From the NCBI RefSeq assembly GCF_000817785.2, contig NZ_JTCM02000004.1, forward strand, positions 1-64,000: DNA of 64,000 bases, written 5' to 3'. The position numbers were made by a program, and so were the translations under genes. Of the stretch, positions 1 to 10,603 are shown piece by piece. The notes beneath the pieces were generated by a model. It did not search any database, was not told the DNA's origin, and worked only from the letters and a program-made list of their open reading frames with translations. The first letter of the stretch is position 1. The number at the start of each line of letters is the position of its first letter. Source of the DNA: Hassallia byssoidea VB512170 (lineage in GTDB: Bacteria; Cyanobacteriota; Cyanobacteriia; Cyanobacteriales; Nostocaceae).

Positions 1-75
1 ACAAAAATGGACAGCCTTGTTTACTAGATCCTCGATCCCCCACGACATTTTCGGATGAAGGCTGTCCATTTTTGT
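1..75. repeat. Perfect 18-bp inverted repeat (hairpin) inside the NACHT reading frame
   Basis: Bases 1-18 (acaaaaatggacagcctt) are the exact reverse complement of bases 58-75, separated by 39 bases. The left arm touches the window edge, so the true element may be longer. It lies within the coding frame, which stays open through it. It resembles a small palindromic interspersed element, but only one copy is visible here. Confidence 0.8.
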
Positions 76-2257
76 CCAGGTTCAGCCCAAGGGCGATAGA
101 GATGGCTTTGGCGATGGCTTCGACAATGGCGATGCCGTTGGCGTTAGCGTTAGCGTTGGCGATGGCGATGGCGATGGGGTAGGCGTAGTCGTTGGCGATG
201 GGGTAGGCGTAGGCGTTGGCGTTGGCGTTGGCGTAGGCGTGGGTGCCGCTGCCGCCCTCGGCGCTGTTGTAGGCGTAAGCGAGGAGGATGGGTTCGGTGT
301 AGAAGTAGCGGTAGGACATTAAGTGGTTGTGGTCGTAGGCGTGGGCGTTGGCGTAGGCGTGGGCAATGGCTAATGCACGTTTACCGTAAGGTTTTGTATC
401 ACCCATAGAACCCGTAGTTTCTTTGTCTGCCCAACGTAATAACTCTTGTAATTTATCAGTATTAATACAAGAACGCGCCCCTTTTTCCATAAAAAGTAGT
501 AATTGGTCAGCTCCATCACGCATTAATCCTGCAACTAAAAGAAAAACTTCTAGCCAGCGTGTTTCGGTAATATGGGTACATAAATCACGTAAAATTTTGT
601 CGTCACCTGCTTCTTTAATCTTTCTTGCCGTAAAATACTCGTGGTAGGTTAAATGTGAGAATGAATAAATATCGTGCGCGCGTTCGACAAGCAAACCATG
701 TTGCGCTTCGATTGATTGCAATATTTTCTTCGTTTCGATGTCGTCTTTAATATTTAGTGATTCATAGTATTTTATTATGTATTTATCAACATCTTCTGGC
801 TTGAAGAAGTATTTACCATCCTCGAATTTTGGGTAAGCAATTTGAATCAATAAATCTTTTCTTTGTTTTCGCGAGAGGTTTTTGTATGGTAGCTGGTCAC
901 GCTCAACACCACGAGTAGTATCCCATTTATCAAGCAGTATGTCCAAACCTTCTTCGTACAAGTCGGCGCGATTTTGTGGGAATATACCTTTTTGTTCAAA
1001 TACCAAGCATAATAATGTTAATAATAGTGGATTAGTCGCAATTTCTTTAATAGGTTTATTTATTTCCAATTGTGAAATAAATCCTTGTGCTTTGCTGGCA
1101 TCATTTTTAGCAGTAAACCATTTATTGGCGAAGGTTTCAATTTGTTCGTCATTAAAATCAGCGATTTCGACATCAGTAAAATTTTCAAAAATATACTCGC
1201 GTGCTGCAATTCGACAAGTAATAACAAATTTATTTTTATAATATTGACGTGTAAAACTTTCAAGAACCTCTGAGACTTGTTTATCTGGGTCTTGTACTTC
1301 ATCTAACCCATCAAACAGTATAAGTAGTTTCCCTTCTTTAAGTAGTTGTTCGATTACTTGCGAGTCTATAAATTGAGGAATAAGTTGTTGAGTCAAATAC
1401 TTAAATAAATCAGCTGAATTGTTATTTTTTGTAAAACTTTTGAGTGTTACAAACAACGGGACGCGGTTTTTCTCAAAATTGCCATTAATACATTGTAGTG
1501 CTATATGTTTGAGAAACGTCGTCTTACCAGCACCAGGTTTACCCAAAACCATCAATTTGGGGTGTTCTTCTACTGCTTTCAATCCTGGTACTCTTGGTTC
1601 GCTTACCTTCCTCAAGTTAGGTCTGTCAAAATTCTCATAACCAGCATTTTGAAGAAGTTCTTCCCTTGATAACCATTTCGACTTGGTACTTTTCTCCAAA
1701 ATATTGACGCTGGTATAAATATCATCTACCTCAATTGGCTTATTCATGCCTAGTACACGCATCTTACCGCAAAGTTCTTCAATATAAGGGCGAATTTCAT
1801 CGCGTGCGTTTTGTACTAAATCATCGATTTTTTTTGACTTTGGAGTATTTACTTTTCGTCCCTCTGTGCGCTGTACCCCTGGTTTTTGTGCGCGTTTATG
1901 TTCCCAATCTTCATTAAAGGTCTGTAAATTGTTTTCTTTTTCATCTATAGGATGCCACAACGTTAGTCTAAAATCATAATTTTCTGAGCCTTGTTTCTGG
2001 GCACGTAAATCTTCGAGAATTTCTGAAAACTTTTCAAGTAGTTTTAACGCTTGCCTGACTTGTTTGATTTCTAAACTCGATAACTCAGCCAATGTCCGTG
2101 ACTGCGTTTTAATAATCACCTGGTTCGGCAGCTGCTTCCAACATTTAATCTGATAGCGATCAGAATTCTCTACTTCGTGATTAACATAAGCCAACAGCGC
2201 TTCTAAAAGCTGCCTTACTCTTGCTTTTACATCATCACCGTAACTAAGGCGCGGCAT
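1..2257 (-). CDS. NACHT-domain NTPase, 3' end beyond the window
   Basis: The minus-strand frame is open from an ATG at 2257 to base 1, giving 752 residues without a stop; the gene continues past the left edge. I read Walker A GKPGAGKT at residues 239-246, a Walker B/NACHT signature LFDGLDE near 314-320, and a downstream run (NPLLLTLLCLVFEQKG) typical of NACHT/STAND NTPases. The first 230 residues are helical and contain no domain I can name. After about residue 620 the protein becomes low-complexity Ala-Asn, Ala-Tyr and Ala-Ile dipeptides. STAND NTPases use nucleotide-driven oligomerisation to couple a sensor to an effector, and several bacterial NACHT proteins defend against phage. Neither sensor nor effector is identified here, so a defence role is inference. 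No operon partner lies upstream; the next gene is ligA, about 680 bp away. Confidence 0.9.
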   Translation of the reverse strand, partial: MPRLSYGDDVKARVRQLLEALLAYVNHEVENSDRYQIKCWKQLPNQVIIKTQSRTLAELSSLEIKQVRQALKLLEKFSEILEDLRAQKQGSENYDFRLTLWHPIDEKENNLQTFNEDWEHKRAQKPGVQRTEGRKVNTPKSKKIDDLVQNARDEIRPYIEELCGKMRVLGMNKPIEVDDIYTSVNILEKSTKSKWLSREELLQNAGYENFDRPNLRKVSEPRVPGLKAVEEHPKLMVLGKPGAGKTTFLKHIALQCINGNFEKNRVPLFVTLKSFTKNNNSADLFKYLTQQLIPQFIDSQVIEQLLKEGKLLILFDGLDEVQDPDKQVSEVLESFTRQYYKNKFVITCRIAAREYIFENFTDVEIADFNDEQIETFANKWFTAKNDASKAQGFISQLEINKPIKEIATNPLLLTLLCLVFEQKGIFPQNRADLYEEGLDILLDKWDTTRGVERDQLPYKNLSRKQRKDLLIQIAYPKFEDGKYFFKPEDVDKYIIKYYESLNIKDDIETKKILQSIEAQHGLLVERAHDIYSFSHLTYHEYFTARKIKEAGDDKILRDLCTHITETRWLEVFLLVAGLMRDGADQLLLFMEKGARSCINTDKLQELLRWADKETTGSMGDTKPYGKRALAIAHAYANAHAYDHNHLMSYRYFYTEPILLAYAYNSAEGGSGTHAYANANANAYAYPIANDYAYPIAIAIANANANANGIAIVEAIAKAISIALGLNLDKNGQPSSENVVGDRGSSKQGCPFL
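105..372. repeat. Six-base-period low-complexity tract coding Ala-Asn/Ala-Tyr/Ala-Ile
   Basis: The top strand is a long run of ggcgat, ggcgtt and ggcgta hexamers. Read on the minus strand it gives alternating Ala plus Asn, Tyr or Ile in the NACHT protein. The six-base period matches a dipeptide, so expansion or contraction keeps the frame. A less repetitive stretch (about 245-330) interrupts it. Confidence 0.85.
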
Positions 2258-2423
2258 AAACTTAGCTAAAAAAGTTGTAATAAAGTTTGGGGTATCCCCT
2301 ATTTAGTCTACCTACCCCGAACTCTAAATTCCAGATATTCCTCAATTTTGACGCATAAGAGCGGCTTTTGCTTCCGTGTACTACCCCTAATTTACCGTTG
2401 CCTCAACAGTTGAGGATTAACGA

Positions 2424-2549
2424 ATGGATAGGAAGAAATTGGTTGCGATTATTTTATTTCTCATTCCCTTGCTTGCTGATTTGATGTACCCAGGTCTGGG
2501 TATTTTGATTGAGGTGTTACTCCTTTTGTGGGAACTGTCAAAGGAATAG
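2424..2549 (+). CDS. Possible 41-residue small membrane protein
   Basis: An ATG at 2424 opens a 41-codon frame beginning MDRKKLVAIILFLIPLLADL and ending WELSKE before TAG. A GAGG lies about ten bases upstream, a plausible ribosome-binding site. The basic N-terminus followed by about 28 hydrophobic residues and a short polar tail fits a single-pass membrane peptide or a hairpin. It lies between the divergent NACHT start and the ligA end. No family is recognised, and the call rests on the start signal and composition only. Confidence 0.45.
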   Translation: MDRKKLVAIILFLIPLLADLMYPGLGILIEVLLLLWELSKE

Positions 2550-2937
2550 CAGCTAGAAGGGAAGTAATAAGACAGAATTAATTACACAAAATTAGACCTG
2601 AAACCTTTATTCAGCCGAAGACGCATGTGTAAATATTTCTGTCCGGGTAGTTATGTGGGTTCGTCCGCTTATACGAACCCATATAAATTTTTCCAGAATT
2701 TCATTTCTCAATATATGCGTACTGCTATATATTTATCTCTATCGAAGCGTCAAAATTACAGGTGCCTCCCTTCATCGACACGCAAAACACACTTTTCAAT
2801 ACGCACCAATATATGAGTACTTCCGATACTATTTGCATTCGTACAATATTGATAATTGCTAAGATAGTTACTAATGAATGTATACATGTTTACTTCGTAT
2901 GTTAGATGACGCCAGCCGGGTTTCTTAGTCAGATTCA
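2550..2937. other. Gap between small ORF and ligA; one stem-loop, no convincing gene
   Basis: Short overlapping frames exist here but have mixed composition and no clear start signal. The one clear structure is a 9-bp perfect stem (2656-2664 with 2673-2681, eight-base loop) followed loosely by T-rich sequence. It could be a weak terminator for the small plus-strand ORF. Confidence 0.35.
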
Positions 2938-4986
<2,049 letters not shown>

Positions 4987-5074
4987 TTAAAAAATCCAAA
5001 TTTTCAGGCTTTGTTTTACTTTTAGCATTTTGCACAGCCTCTGACATCACCATTTAGGATAGCCTCGTAAGTTC

Positions 5075-5128
5075 GTAGTGAGCGGTTTACCGCTCATAGC
5101 TTCGATTTTAAGGGATACCGCTTACTAC
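5075..5128. repeat. Dispersed palindromic repeat, copy 1
   Basis: It starts gtagtgagcggtttaccgct and ends cttactac, with an internal gagcggtttaccgctc palindrome. The same family occurs at 9154-9211, 13810-13920 and 35539-35594, always between genes. It behaves like a small MITE or REP element. Confidence 0.75.
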
Positions 5129-5151
5129 ATTAATCCGCATTTACTTAACTT

Positions 5152-6519
5152 CTAACTCTTTAACGGAATTTGAATCACAAATTCTGTACCATTTCCTAAA
5201 GATGAAATACATTGTAACGTTCCGCCGTGCTTTTCGGTGATAATTTGGTTGCTAATAGAAAGTCCTAATCCACTACCTTTACCTTCTGGTTTAGTTGTGA
5301 AGAAAGGTTGAAATATCTGGCTTTGCACTGACTCTGATATCCCCATTCCGTTGTCGTAAATTTGAATTGTTACTTGCTCTTTGTCTATGGTGGTGCGAAT
5401 GCGAATTAGTCCGAATCTGCGAGAAGCCGTAGAAAACGTTTCTATGTCTTTTATTGGTTCCTCAATTGCATCAATCGCATTTGAGATTAAATTCATAAAC
5501 ACTTGATTGAGTTGTACGGGGTAGCATTTAATTTTGGGCAAATTGCCATATTCTTTAATTACATTAATAGTGGGACGTTTGGGTAAAGCTTTAAAACGGT
5601 GCTGCAAAATCATTAAACTAGTTTCTAGCCCTTCATGAATATCAACAGCCTTTTTCTGTTCTCCATCCACCCGTGAAAAATTTCGTAGCGATTGCATGAT
5701 TCCTTGAATGCGTTCAGTACCAAGTTTCATTGAAGAAATCACTTTAGGCAAATCTTGCAGTACATGCTCTAAATCCATCGTCTTAATGTTATCTTCAATT
5801 TCGTACCCAGGTGTGGGAAACTTTTTTTGGTAGAGCTTCACTAAGTTAATTAAATCTTGGATGTAGTGGTCAGCGTGATATAAGTTAGTAGAAATAAAGC
5901 CGACGGGATTGTTAACTTCATGAGCAACGCCGGTAACTAGCTGCCCTAAAAAGGAGATTTTTTCAGTTTGAACTAACTGTAATTGAGTTTTTTTGAGTTC
6001 TTCTAAAGCTTGAGAAAGTTCAGCAGTGCGTTCTTTAACTCTTTGCTCTAATTGCTGTTTTTGTTCGTCTAACTCTAATTTGAGTTGTCGCAATTTTAAG
6101 TGTAATTTAATTCTGGCTAAGACTTCTTTTTGATTAAATGGCTTCGTAATGTAATCTACGGCTCCTAAACTTAGCCCTTTAACTTTTTCTACGGAATCAG
6201 AAAGAGCAGTTATAAAAATAATCGGAATTTCTTGAGTAGATGGATTTGCTTGCAATCTCCGACAAGTTTCAAAACCATCTATTCCAGGCATCATTACATC
6301 TAACAATATCAAATCAGGTGGATTATTTTTTACTTGCTCAATTCCACTATTTCCGTCCATTTCAACTATAACTTCATAGCCAGCATTCTCTAAAGTAGTG
6401 TGAAGAACTTGTAGATTGGTTGGGCTATCATCAATAACTAATATTGTCTCAATATTATTGAAAATGTTGCTTGTGCTTTCAGTTAATAAGTCGTTTGTTT
6501 GGTTATGGAAATTAATCAT
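5152..6519 (-). CDS. REC-histidine kinase, second module copy
   Basis: This 455-residue soluble protein starts with a receiver domain: acidic pair DD at 30-31, phospho-acceptor Asp74 in LLDVMMPG, and TKPF near 126. A coiled coil spans about 145-190. Next are a HisKA-type helix with phospho-His200 (GVAHEVNNP) and a HATPase domain with NAIDA, DNGMGIS and GKGSGLGLSIS. It has no membrane segment and no DNA-binding output. It follows the hybrid kinase at 6552-9041 by 32 bp, so the two are probably co-transcribed. It is paralogous to 9249-10577 (same architecture, shared motifs). The receiver-first layout suggests its kinase activity is set by an upstream phosphodonor. Confidence 0.93.
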   Translation of the reverse strand: MINFHNQTNDLLTESTSNIFNNIETILVIDDSPTNLQVLHTTLENAGYEVIVEMDGNSGIEQVKNNPPDLILLDVMMPGIDGFETCRRLQANPSTQEIPIIFITALSDSVEKVKGLSLGAVDYITKPFNQKEVLARIKLHLKLRQLKLELDEQKQQLEQRVKERTAELSQALEELKKTQLQLVQTEKISFLGQLVTGVAHEVNNPVGFISTNLYHADHYIQDLINLVKLYQKKFPTPGYEIEDNIKTMDLEHVLQDLPKVISSMKLGTERIQGIMQSLRNFSRVDGEQKKAVDIHEGLETSLMILQHRFKALPKRPTINVIKEYGNLPKIKCYPVQLNQVFMNLISNAIDAIEEPIKDIETFSTASRRFGLIRIRTTIDKEQVTIQIYDNGMGISESVQSQIFQPFFTTKPEGKGSGLGLSISNQIITEKHGGTLQCISSLGNGTEFVIQIPLKS

Positions 6520-6551
6520 TGTAGTTTTTAATTTAATTGTTGATTTTGATA

Positions 6552-9041
6552 TTAATTTATATGGTTTTGTAGAAATTGGCGTATTTTTTTTATGTTAAAA
6601 CTTTTGACAAGTTGATTTAAGTGGTTAACAAAAGGTTTATAGTTTTCATCCATTTTGTAAATTTTTTCCAATTCTTTTTGAATTCCTTTGATTTGTCCTT
6701 TTTTTGCATATTCTATGAGCATTGCCAAATCGTCAACTGGTGGGATAATGATTTCACCTGTTGTTTCTGGTTTAGGTGATCGCACTTTTTCTTTTTGTGC
6801 TTCTGCATAAATCCAATTCAGTTTTAAGTGCTTTGACAAAAGGCGATAAATTTCCGCTGCTTGCACCGGTTTTGCCAAAAAATCATCACCTACTGCTACT
6901 TTACTTTTTTGTCGGTTTATATCAAAAATACTTGCCGAATAAACAATAAATATTGTCTCTTGAAACTTTTGGTTTGTTCGCAGTTCTTTAAGCATTTTCC
7001 ACCCATCGATTCTAGGCATTTCTAAGTCAGAGATAATCAAATCTGGATAATAAAGACTTGCTTTTTCTAACCCTTCTTCACCGTTAGCAGCTTCAATTAT
7101 AGTAAAACCCAAGGGTTCTAAAAGATTGACAATTACTGAGCGATTTTCCCAACTGTCATCGACAATCATAATTTTTTTTCTGGAACCAGAATAACCAGTG
7201 ATTCTCCCGCCACTTGTGATAGTATTACTCTCTGTCCAATTATCAGGTATTAAAAATTCTATTTCAAATTCAAACACACTACCTACACCAAACTTACTTT
7301 TAACTTTAATGGAACTACCCATAAGTTCGACAATTTTCTGGCTAATAGCTAGCCCTAATCCTGTACCTTCTGTTTGATGTGTGCTATCTCCTACCTGCTC
7401 AAAGGGTAAGAATATCTTCTCTATTTGTATAGGACTCATGCCAACCCCTGTATCTTGAATTTTAAATCTAATTTTGGTAATTGGGAATTGGGAGTGGGGA
7501 GTGGGGAGTGGGTAATGGGTAATGGGTAATGGTGAATTGGGAGTTGGGAATTCTTCTTTTTTATTACCTATTACCGATTCCCTATTACCCATTACCAATT
7601 CCCTATTACCTATTACCCATTCCCCATTTTCTATTACCTCTACTTTAAAAGTTACTCCTCCTTTGTCGGTAAATTTAATCGCATTACCAAGCAAATTAAT
7701 CAGGACTTGTCGCAGTCGCTTGTCGTCAGCAGTGACACCTGTTGGTAAATTTGCAGCAGGTTGGTAAATAAAATCGATGTTTTTTTCTTGAGCTTTGAAA
7801 CGACAAATTTCTACAACTCCTTGTAGCAAAGAGGGTAGATAGAAATCTGTTGGTCGCAGTTCCATTTGGTGAGCTTCTATTTTGGAGATGTCTAAAATAT
7901 CATTTATTAATGTTAATAAATTTAAACCACATGAGCGAATAATGCCGATGCCATGTTTTTCTTCTTCTGTTAGGGTTTTGGAGTTTTCTAGGATTTGAGC
8001 GTAGCCTAAAATGCCGTTGAGTGGGGTTCTCAATTCGTGGCTCATGTTTGCGATAAATTCGCTCTTGGCATTATTGGCAATATCAACTGCTATTTTGGCT
8101 TCTTTTTGCTCTGATAAAAGGGTTGTTACTTGGTGAATCAGTTGATTTAAATAAGCTGTTAATAATCCTACTTCGTCAGTTTTAGTAATAGGTGTTTCCA
8201 CATTTAATTCTGGGGTTGCTTTTTGAGCAACATCAGTTAATGCTTTTAGAGGATAAGCGATCACCTTACTTATATACATAATAAAATAAGTAGCGATCGC
8301 TATCGATATTATCAGAGTTACAAAAATAATTACTTTGAAGATAATTTCTCCGTGATAATTAGCAACTTCGGACAATTCTTCTTGTTTTTCAGCAGTTTCT
8401 ATCACAAGTGCTAGTTCATAAAACAATTGATTTTTTTTGACATTTGTATCGCTCTCTGCTAAATTTTTTAGCAATTTATTTGCTTTTAAAACATTTTCAT
8501 ACTCTATATTTGCCGGATCAATTTTATTCAACGTAGCTTGTAAATCTTGGGCAAATTGTTCAAATATGCCGTTATACTTTACAAGTAGCGGTTTGAGGGA
8601 TGTTATCGAAGAAGTTGACACCGAGGAATTGAGAGAGGACAGCAATATCTTAACTTTAGCAATACGCTGAATCGCCGTTGTTTTTGCTTTCTGAAACTCT
8701 TTCGGTTTTTGCAGATAAGGAGCAAACTCTTTAACTGGTTCAAATTCTAAACAAGTCAAGCGCAAGTTATACAAAAGCTTACGCTCTTTGCGAATACTCA
8801 TTCTCTGCTTGTTAGCTGCCTGCTGGTAATAATTACCGATAGTTAATGCGCTAAGAGTGGGAGCAACGACGATGGTGAGAGCGATCGCATACCCAATGCT
8901 AATCTTATTGCTGATACTGAGTCTGCTAATTACCTGACGCATCGCAGGCAAAAAGTTAAATAAAGCTACTTGCTTTCTTTGATCGGAATCGATAATCTGA
9001 CGATCTAATTGAGTTGAGTCATTGATTTTGGGAGGTTGCAT
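6552..9041 (-). CDS. Membrane hybrid histidine kinase (HAMP-HisKA-HATPase-REC), second module copy
   Basis: This is an 829-residue inner-membrane sensor. Hydrophobic segments near 47-70 and 237-258 enclose a helical extracytoplasmic region, followed by HAMP, then HisKA with [12 protein letters not shown] (phospho-His335). The HATPase domain has NAIKFTDKGG and [12 protein letters not shown], and a receiver has its Asp near 672 (ISDLEMPR). The helical C-terminal tail starts IIPPVDDLAML and is shared with the paralog at 10604-13381; it has no conserved His typical of HPt. A repeat-derived insert of about 55 residues (about 467-522) splits the HATPase domain. Met34 is a possible alternative start. 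It is probably co-transcribed with 5152-6519. Confidence 0.93.
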   Translation of the reverse strand: MQPPKINDSTQLDRQIIDSDQRKQVALFNFLPAMRQVISRLSISNKISIGYAIALTIVVAPTLSALTIGNYYQQAANKQRMSIRKERKLLYNLRLTCLEFEPVKEFAPYLQKPKEFQKAKTTAIQRIAKVKILLSSLNSSVSTSSITSLKPLLVKYNGIFEQFAQDLQATLNKIDPANIEYENVLKANKLLKNLAESDTNVKKNQLFYELALVIETAEKQEELSEVANYHGEIIFKVIIFVTLIISIAIATYFIMYISKVIAYPLKALTDVAQKATPELNVETPITKTDEVGLLTAYLNQLIHQVTTLLSEQKEAKIAVDIANNAKSEFIANMSHELRTPLNGILGYAQILENSKTLTEEEKHGIGIIRSCGLNLLTLINDILDISKIEAHQMELRPTDFYLPSLLQGVVEICRFKAQEKNIDFIYQPAANLPTGVTADDKRLRQVLINLLGNAIKFTDKGGVTFKVEVIENGEWVIGNRELVMGNRESVIGNKKEEFPTPNSPLPITHYPLPTPHSQFPITKIRFKIQDTGVGMSPIQIEKIFLPFEQVGDSTHQTEGTGLGLAISQKIVELMGSSIKVKSKFGVGSVFEFEIEFLIPDNWTESNTITSGGRITGYSGSRKKIMIVDDSWENRSVIVNLLEPLGFTIIEAANGEEGLEKASLYYPDLIISDLEMPRIDGWKMLKELRTNQKFQETIFIVYSASIFDINRQKSKVAVGDDFLAKPVQAAEIYRLLSKHLKLNWIYAEAQKEKVRSPKPETTGEIIIPPVDDLAMLIEYAKKGQIKGIQKELEKIYKMDENYKPFVNHLNQLVKSFNIKKIRQFLQNHIN
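7475..7638. repeat. Heptanucleotide repeat palindrome inside the hybrid kinase gene
   Basis: The tract is made of gggagtg and gggtaat units, then a central section, then attaccc and attccct units. The two halves are roughly reverse complements, so it could fold into a long hairpin. It stays in frame, coding runs such as VIGNRELVMGNRESVIGNK and PLPITHYPLPTPHSQFPIT. The paralogous kinase has only a short version at the same point (about 11535-11572). Confidence 0.9.
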
Positions 9042-9153
9042 GTATGTATATAATCAACAGCGGATGCATTATGAGTGCATTTTTTGAGGATGTTAACTAT
9101 ATAGTTCCCAAATGCAAGTTAAGAATTCACATATTTGTAATGTTTTCCTGGTT

Positions 9154-9211
9154 GTAGTGAGCGGTTTACCGCTCGTCGCTCTTGGATTTTAACGGCTAAA
9201 GCCGTTACTAC
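9154..9211. repeat. Dispersed palindromic repeat, copy 2
   Basis: It has the same gtagtgagcggtttaccgct start as copy 1 and ends with aacggctaaagccgttacta plus c. The ends gtagt and actac are inverted. It sits between the two signalling modules. Confidence 0.75.
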
Positions 9212-9248
9212 GTTAAGGAACGTTTATTTATGCACATCTACTTACAAA

Positions 9249-10577
9249 TTATGTTATGGGAATAGCGATCGCTAACTCTGTCCCTTCTCCCAAGACTGAC
9301 TCACAACTCAAAAAGCCTCCATGTTTTTCTACCACTATCTGACGACTGATAGATAAACCTAAACCTGTACCTTTGCCAACTGATTTAGTAGTAAATAAAT
9401 AATCAAAAATTTGTGATTTAACTTCTGATGATATACCTTTGCCATTATCTTTAATCTTGATTATGACACTTTGATTATCTAGAGATTCTGTTTTGATATT
9501 AATAATATTAGGTACTCGTTCTATATCAGCAAAACTGCGTCCTTGACTAGATTCATCTAATGTGTCTATTGCGTTTGCTAGAATATTCATAAATACTTGA
9601 TTTAGTTGCCCCAAATAACATTTAACTAAAGGGAAGTTTCCATATTGTTTAATTATTTTAATTGCTGGACGAGTCTCATTTGCTTTCAAGCGATGTTGCA
9701 AAATCATCAAAGTGCTATCGATGCCTTCGTGAATATCAGCTAACACCTTAGAAGTAGTATCGGCACGGGAAAAAGTTCGTAAAGAATTGCTAATATCACG
9801 TATACGTTTCGCTCCTAATTTAGCTGAATCAATTATTTTTGGTATGTCTTCAGTCAAAAACTCTAAATCTATTTTTCCTGCATGAGTTTCAATTTCTGGA
9901 TGTTCGCAGTATTGCTGGCATAATTGCAAGTGTTCCAGCAAATCGTGAAAGTATTCTTCAATGTGGTCAACATTACCTGAAATACAACTGAGTGGGTTAT
10001 TAATTTCGTGAGCAATACCAGCCACCAACTGACCGAGAGCAGACATTTTTTCACTTTGTACTAATTGAATTTGAGCTTGTTTTAGGTCGTTTAAAGATTC
10101 AGAAAGTTCAGCCGTTCGCTGTGTTACTCGTTGCTCTAACTCTTCTGTGAATTGCTTAAGTTGAATATTTTGTTCTTCCAGCTTCTTGGTTAAATTTCGC
10201 ATTTTTAAATGCAGGCAAACACGAGCGATAACTTCTTCTTGCTGAAACGGTTTCGTGATATAATCTACTGCTCCTAAATTAAAACCTTTGACTTTATCTG
10301 CCGTATCATGTAACGCAGTCATAAAAATCACAGGAATGTCATGAGTTAGCGGATTCTCCTTGAGTTTCTCACAAGTGACAAAACCATCAATTCCTGACAT
10401 CTGAATATCCAACAAAATCAGGTCTGGTGGATCATATGTACTTTGCTTGAGAGCATTTTCACCGCTCGTTGCTACAGCAATTTCCAAGCCTGCATCAATC
10501 AAAGCTTCCGATATTACTGCTAAGTTAGTGGGGTTATCGTCCACAATTAAAATAATGTTATTTTCTAAGTCATGCAT
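9249..10577 (-). CDS. REC-histidine kinase, first module copy
   Basis: This 442-residue soluble protein has the same plan as 5152-6519. The receiver has DD at 13-14, Asp57 in LLDIQMSG and TKPF near 109. A coiled coil follows, then HisKA with His190 (GIAHEINNP) and HATPase with NAIDTL, DNGKGIS and GKGTGLGLSIS. It starts 26 bp after the hybrid kinase at 10604-13381 and so is probably in one transcript with it. In the receiver the usual MPG after the phospho-Asp is MSG. No output domain is present, so the partner that changes gene expression or behaviour is elsewhere. Confidence 0.93.
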   Translation of the reverse strand: MHDLENNIILIVDDNPTNLAVISEALIDAGLEIAVATSGENALKQSTYDPPDLILLDIQMSGIDGFVTCEKLKENPLTHDIPVIFMTALHDTADKVKGFNLGAVDYITKPFQQEEVIARVCLHLKMRNLTKKLEEQNIQLKQFTEELEQRVTQRTAELSESLNDLKQAQIQLVQSEKMSALGQLVAGIAHEINNPLSCISGNVDHIEEYFHDLLEHLQLCQQYCEHPEIETHAGKIDLEFLTEDIPKIIDSAKLGAKRIRDISNSLRTFSRADTTSKVLADIHEGIDSTLMILQHRLKANETRPAIKIIKQYGNFPLVKCYLGQLNQVFMNILANAIDTLDESSQGRSFADIERVPNIINIKTESLDNQSVIIKIKDNGKGISSEVKSQIFDYLFTTKSVGKGTGLGLSISRQIVVEKHGGFLSCESVLGEGTELAIAIPIT

Positions 10578-10603
10578 AATCAGGAAATATTTATTAACTA
10601 AAT

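Noticed and set aside
423-1640. Plus-strand frames of 60-119 residues inside the NACHT region
   Set aside because: They lie opposite the long minus-strand NACHT frame, which has clear motifs. They are antisense shadows.
2656-2681. Stem-loop as a firm terminator
   Set aside because: The 9-bp stem is followed by mixed A/T sequence rather than an immediate T-run, and the gene it would end is itself uncertain.
2625-2862. Two overlapping plus-strand frames of 63 and 69 residues
   Set aside because: They overlap each other in different frames, lack a ribosome-binding site and have unconvincing composition.
6552-6900. C-terminal tail of the hybrid kinases as an HPt domain
   Set aside because: The tail is helical and conserved between the two paralogs, but no conserved His in an HPt-type context is present.
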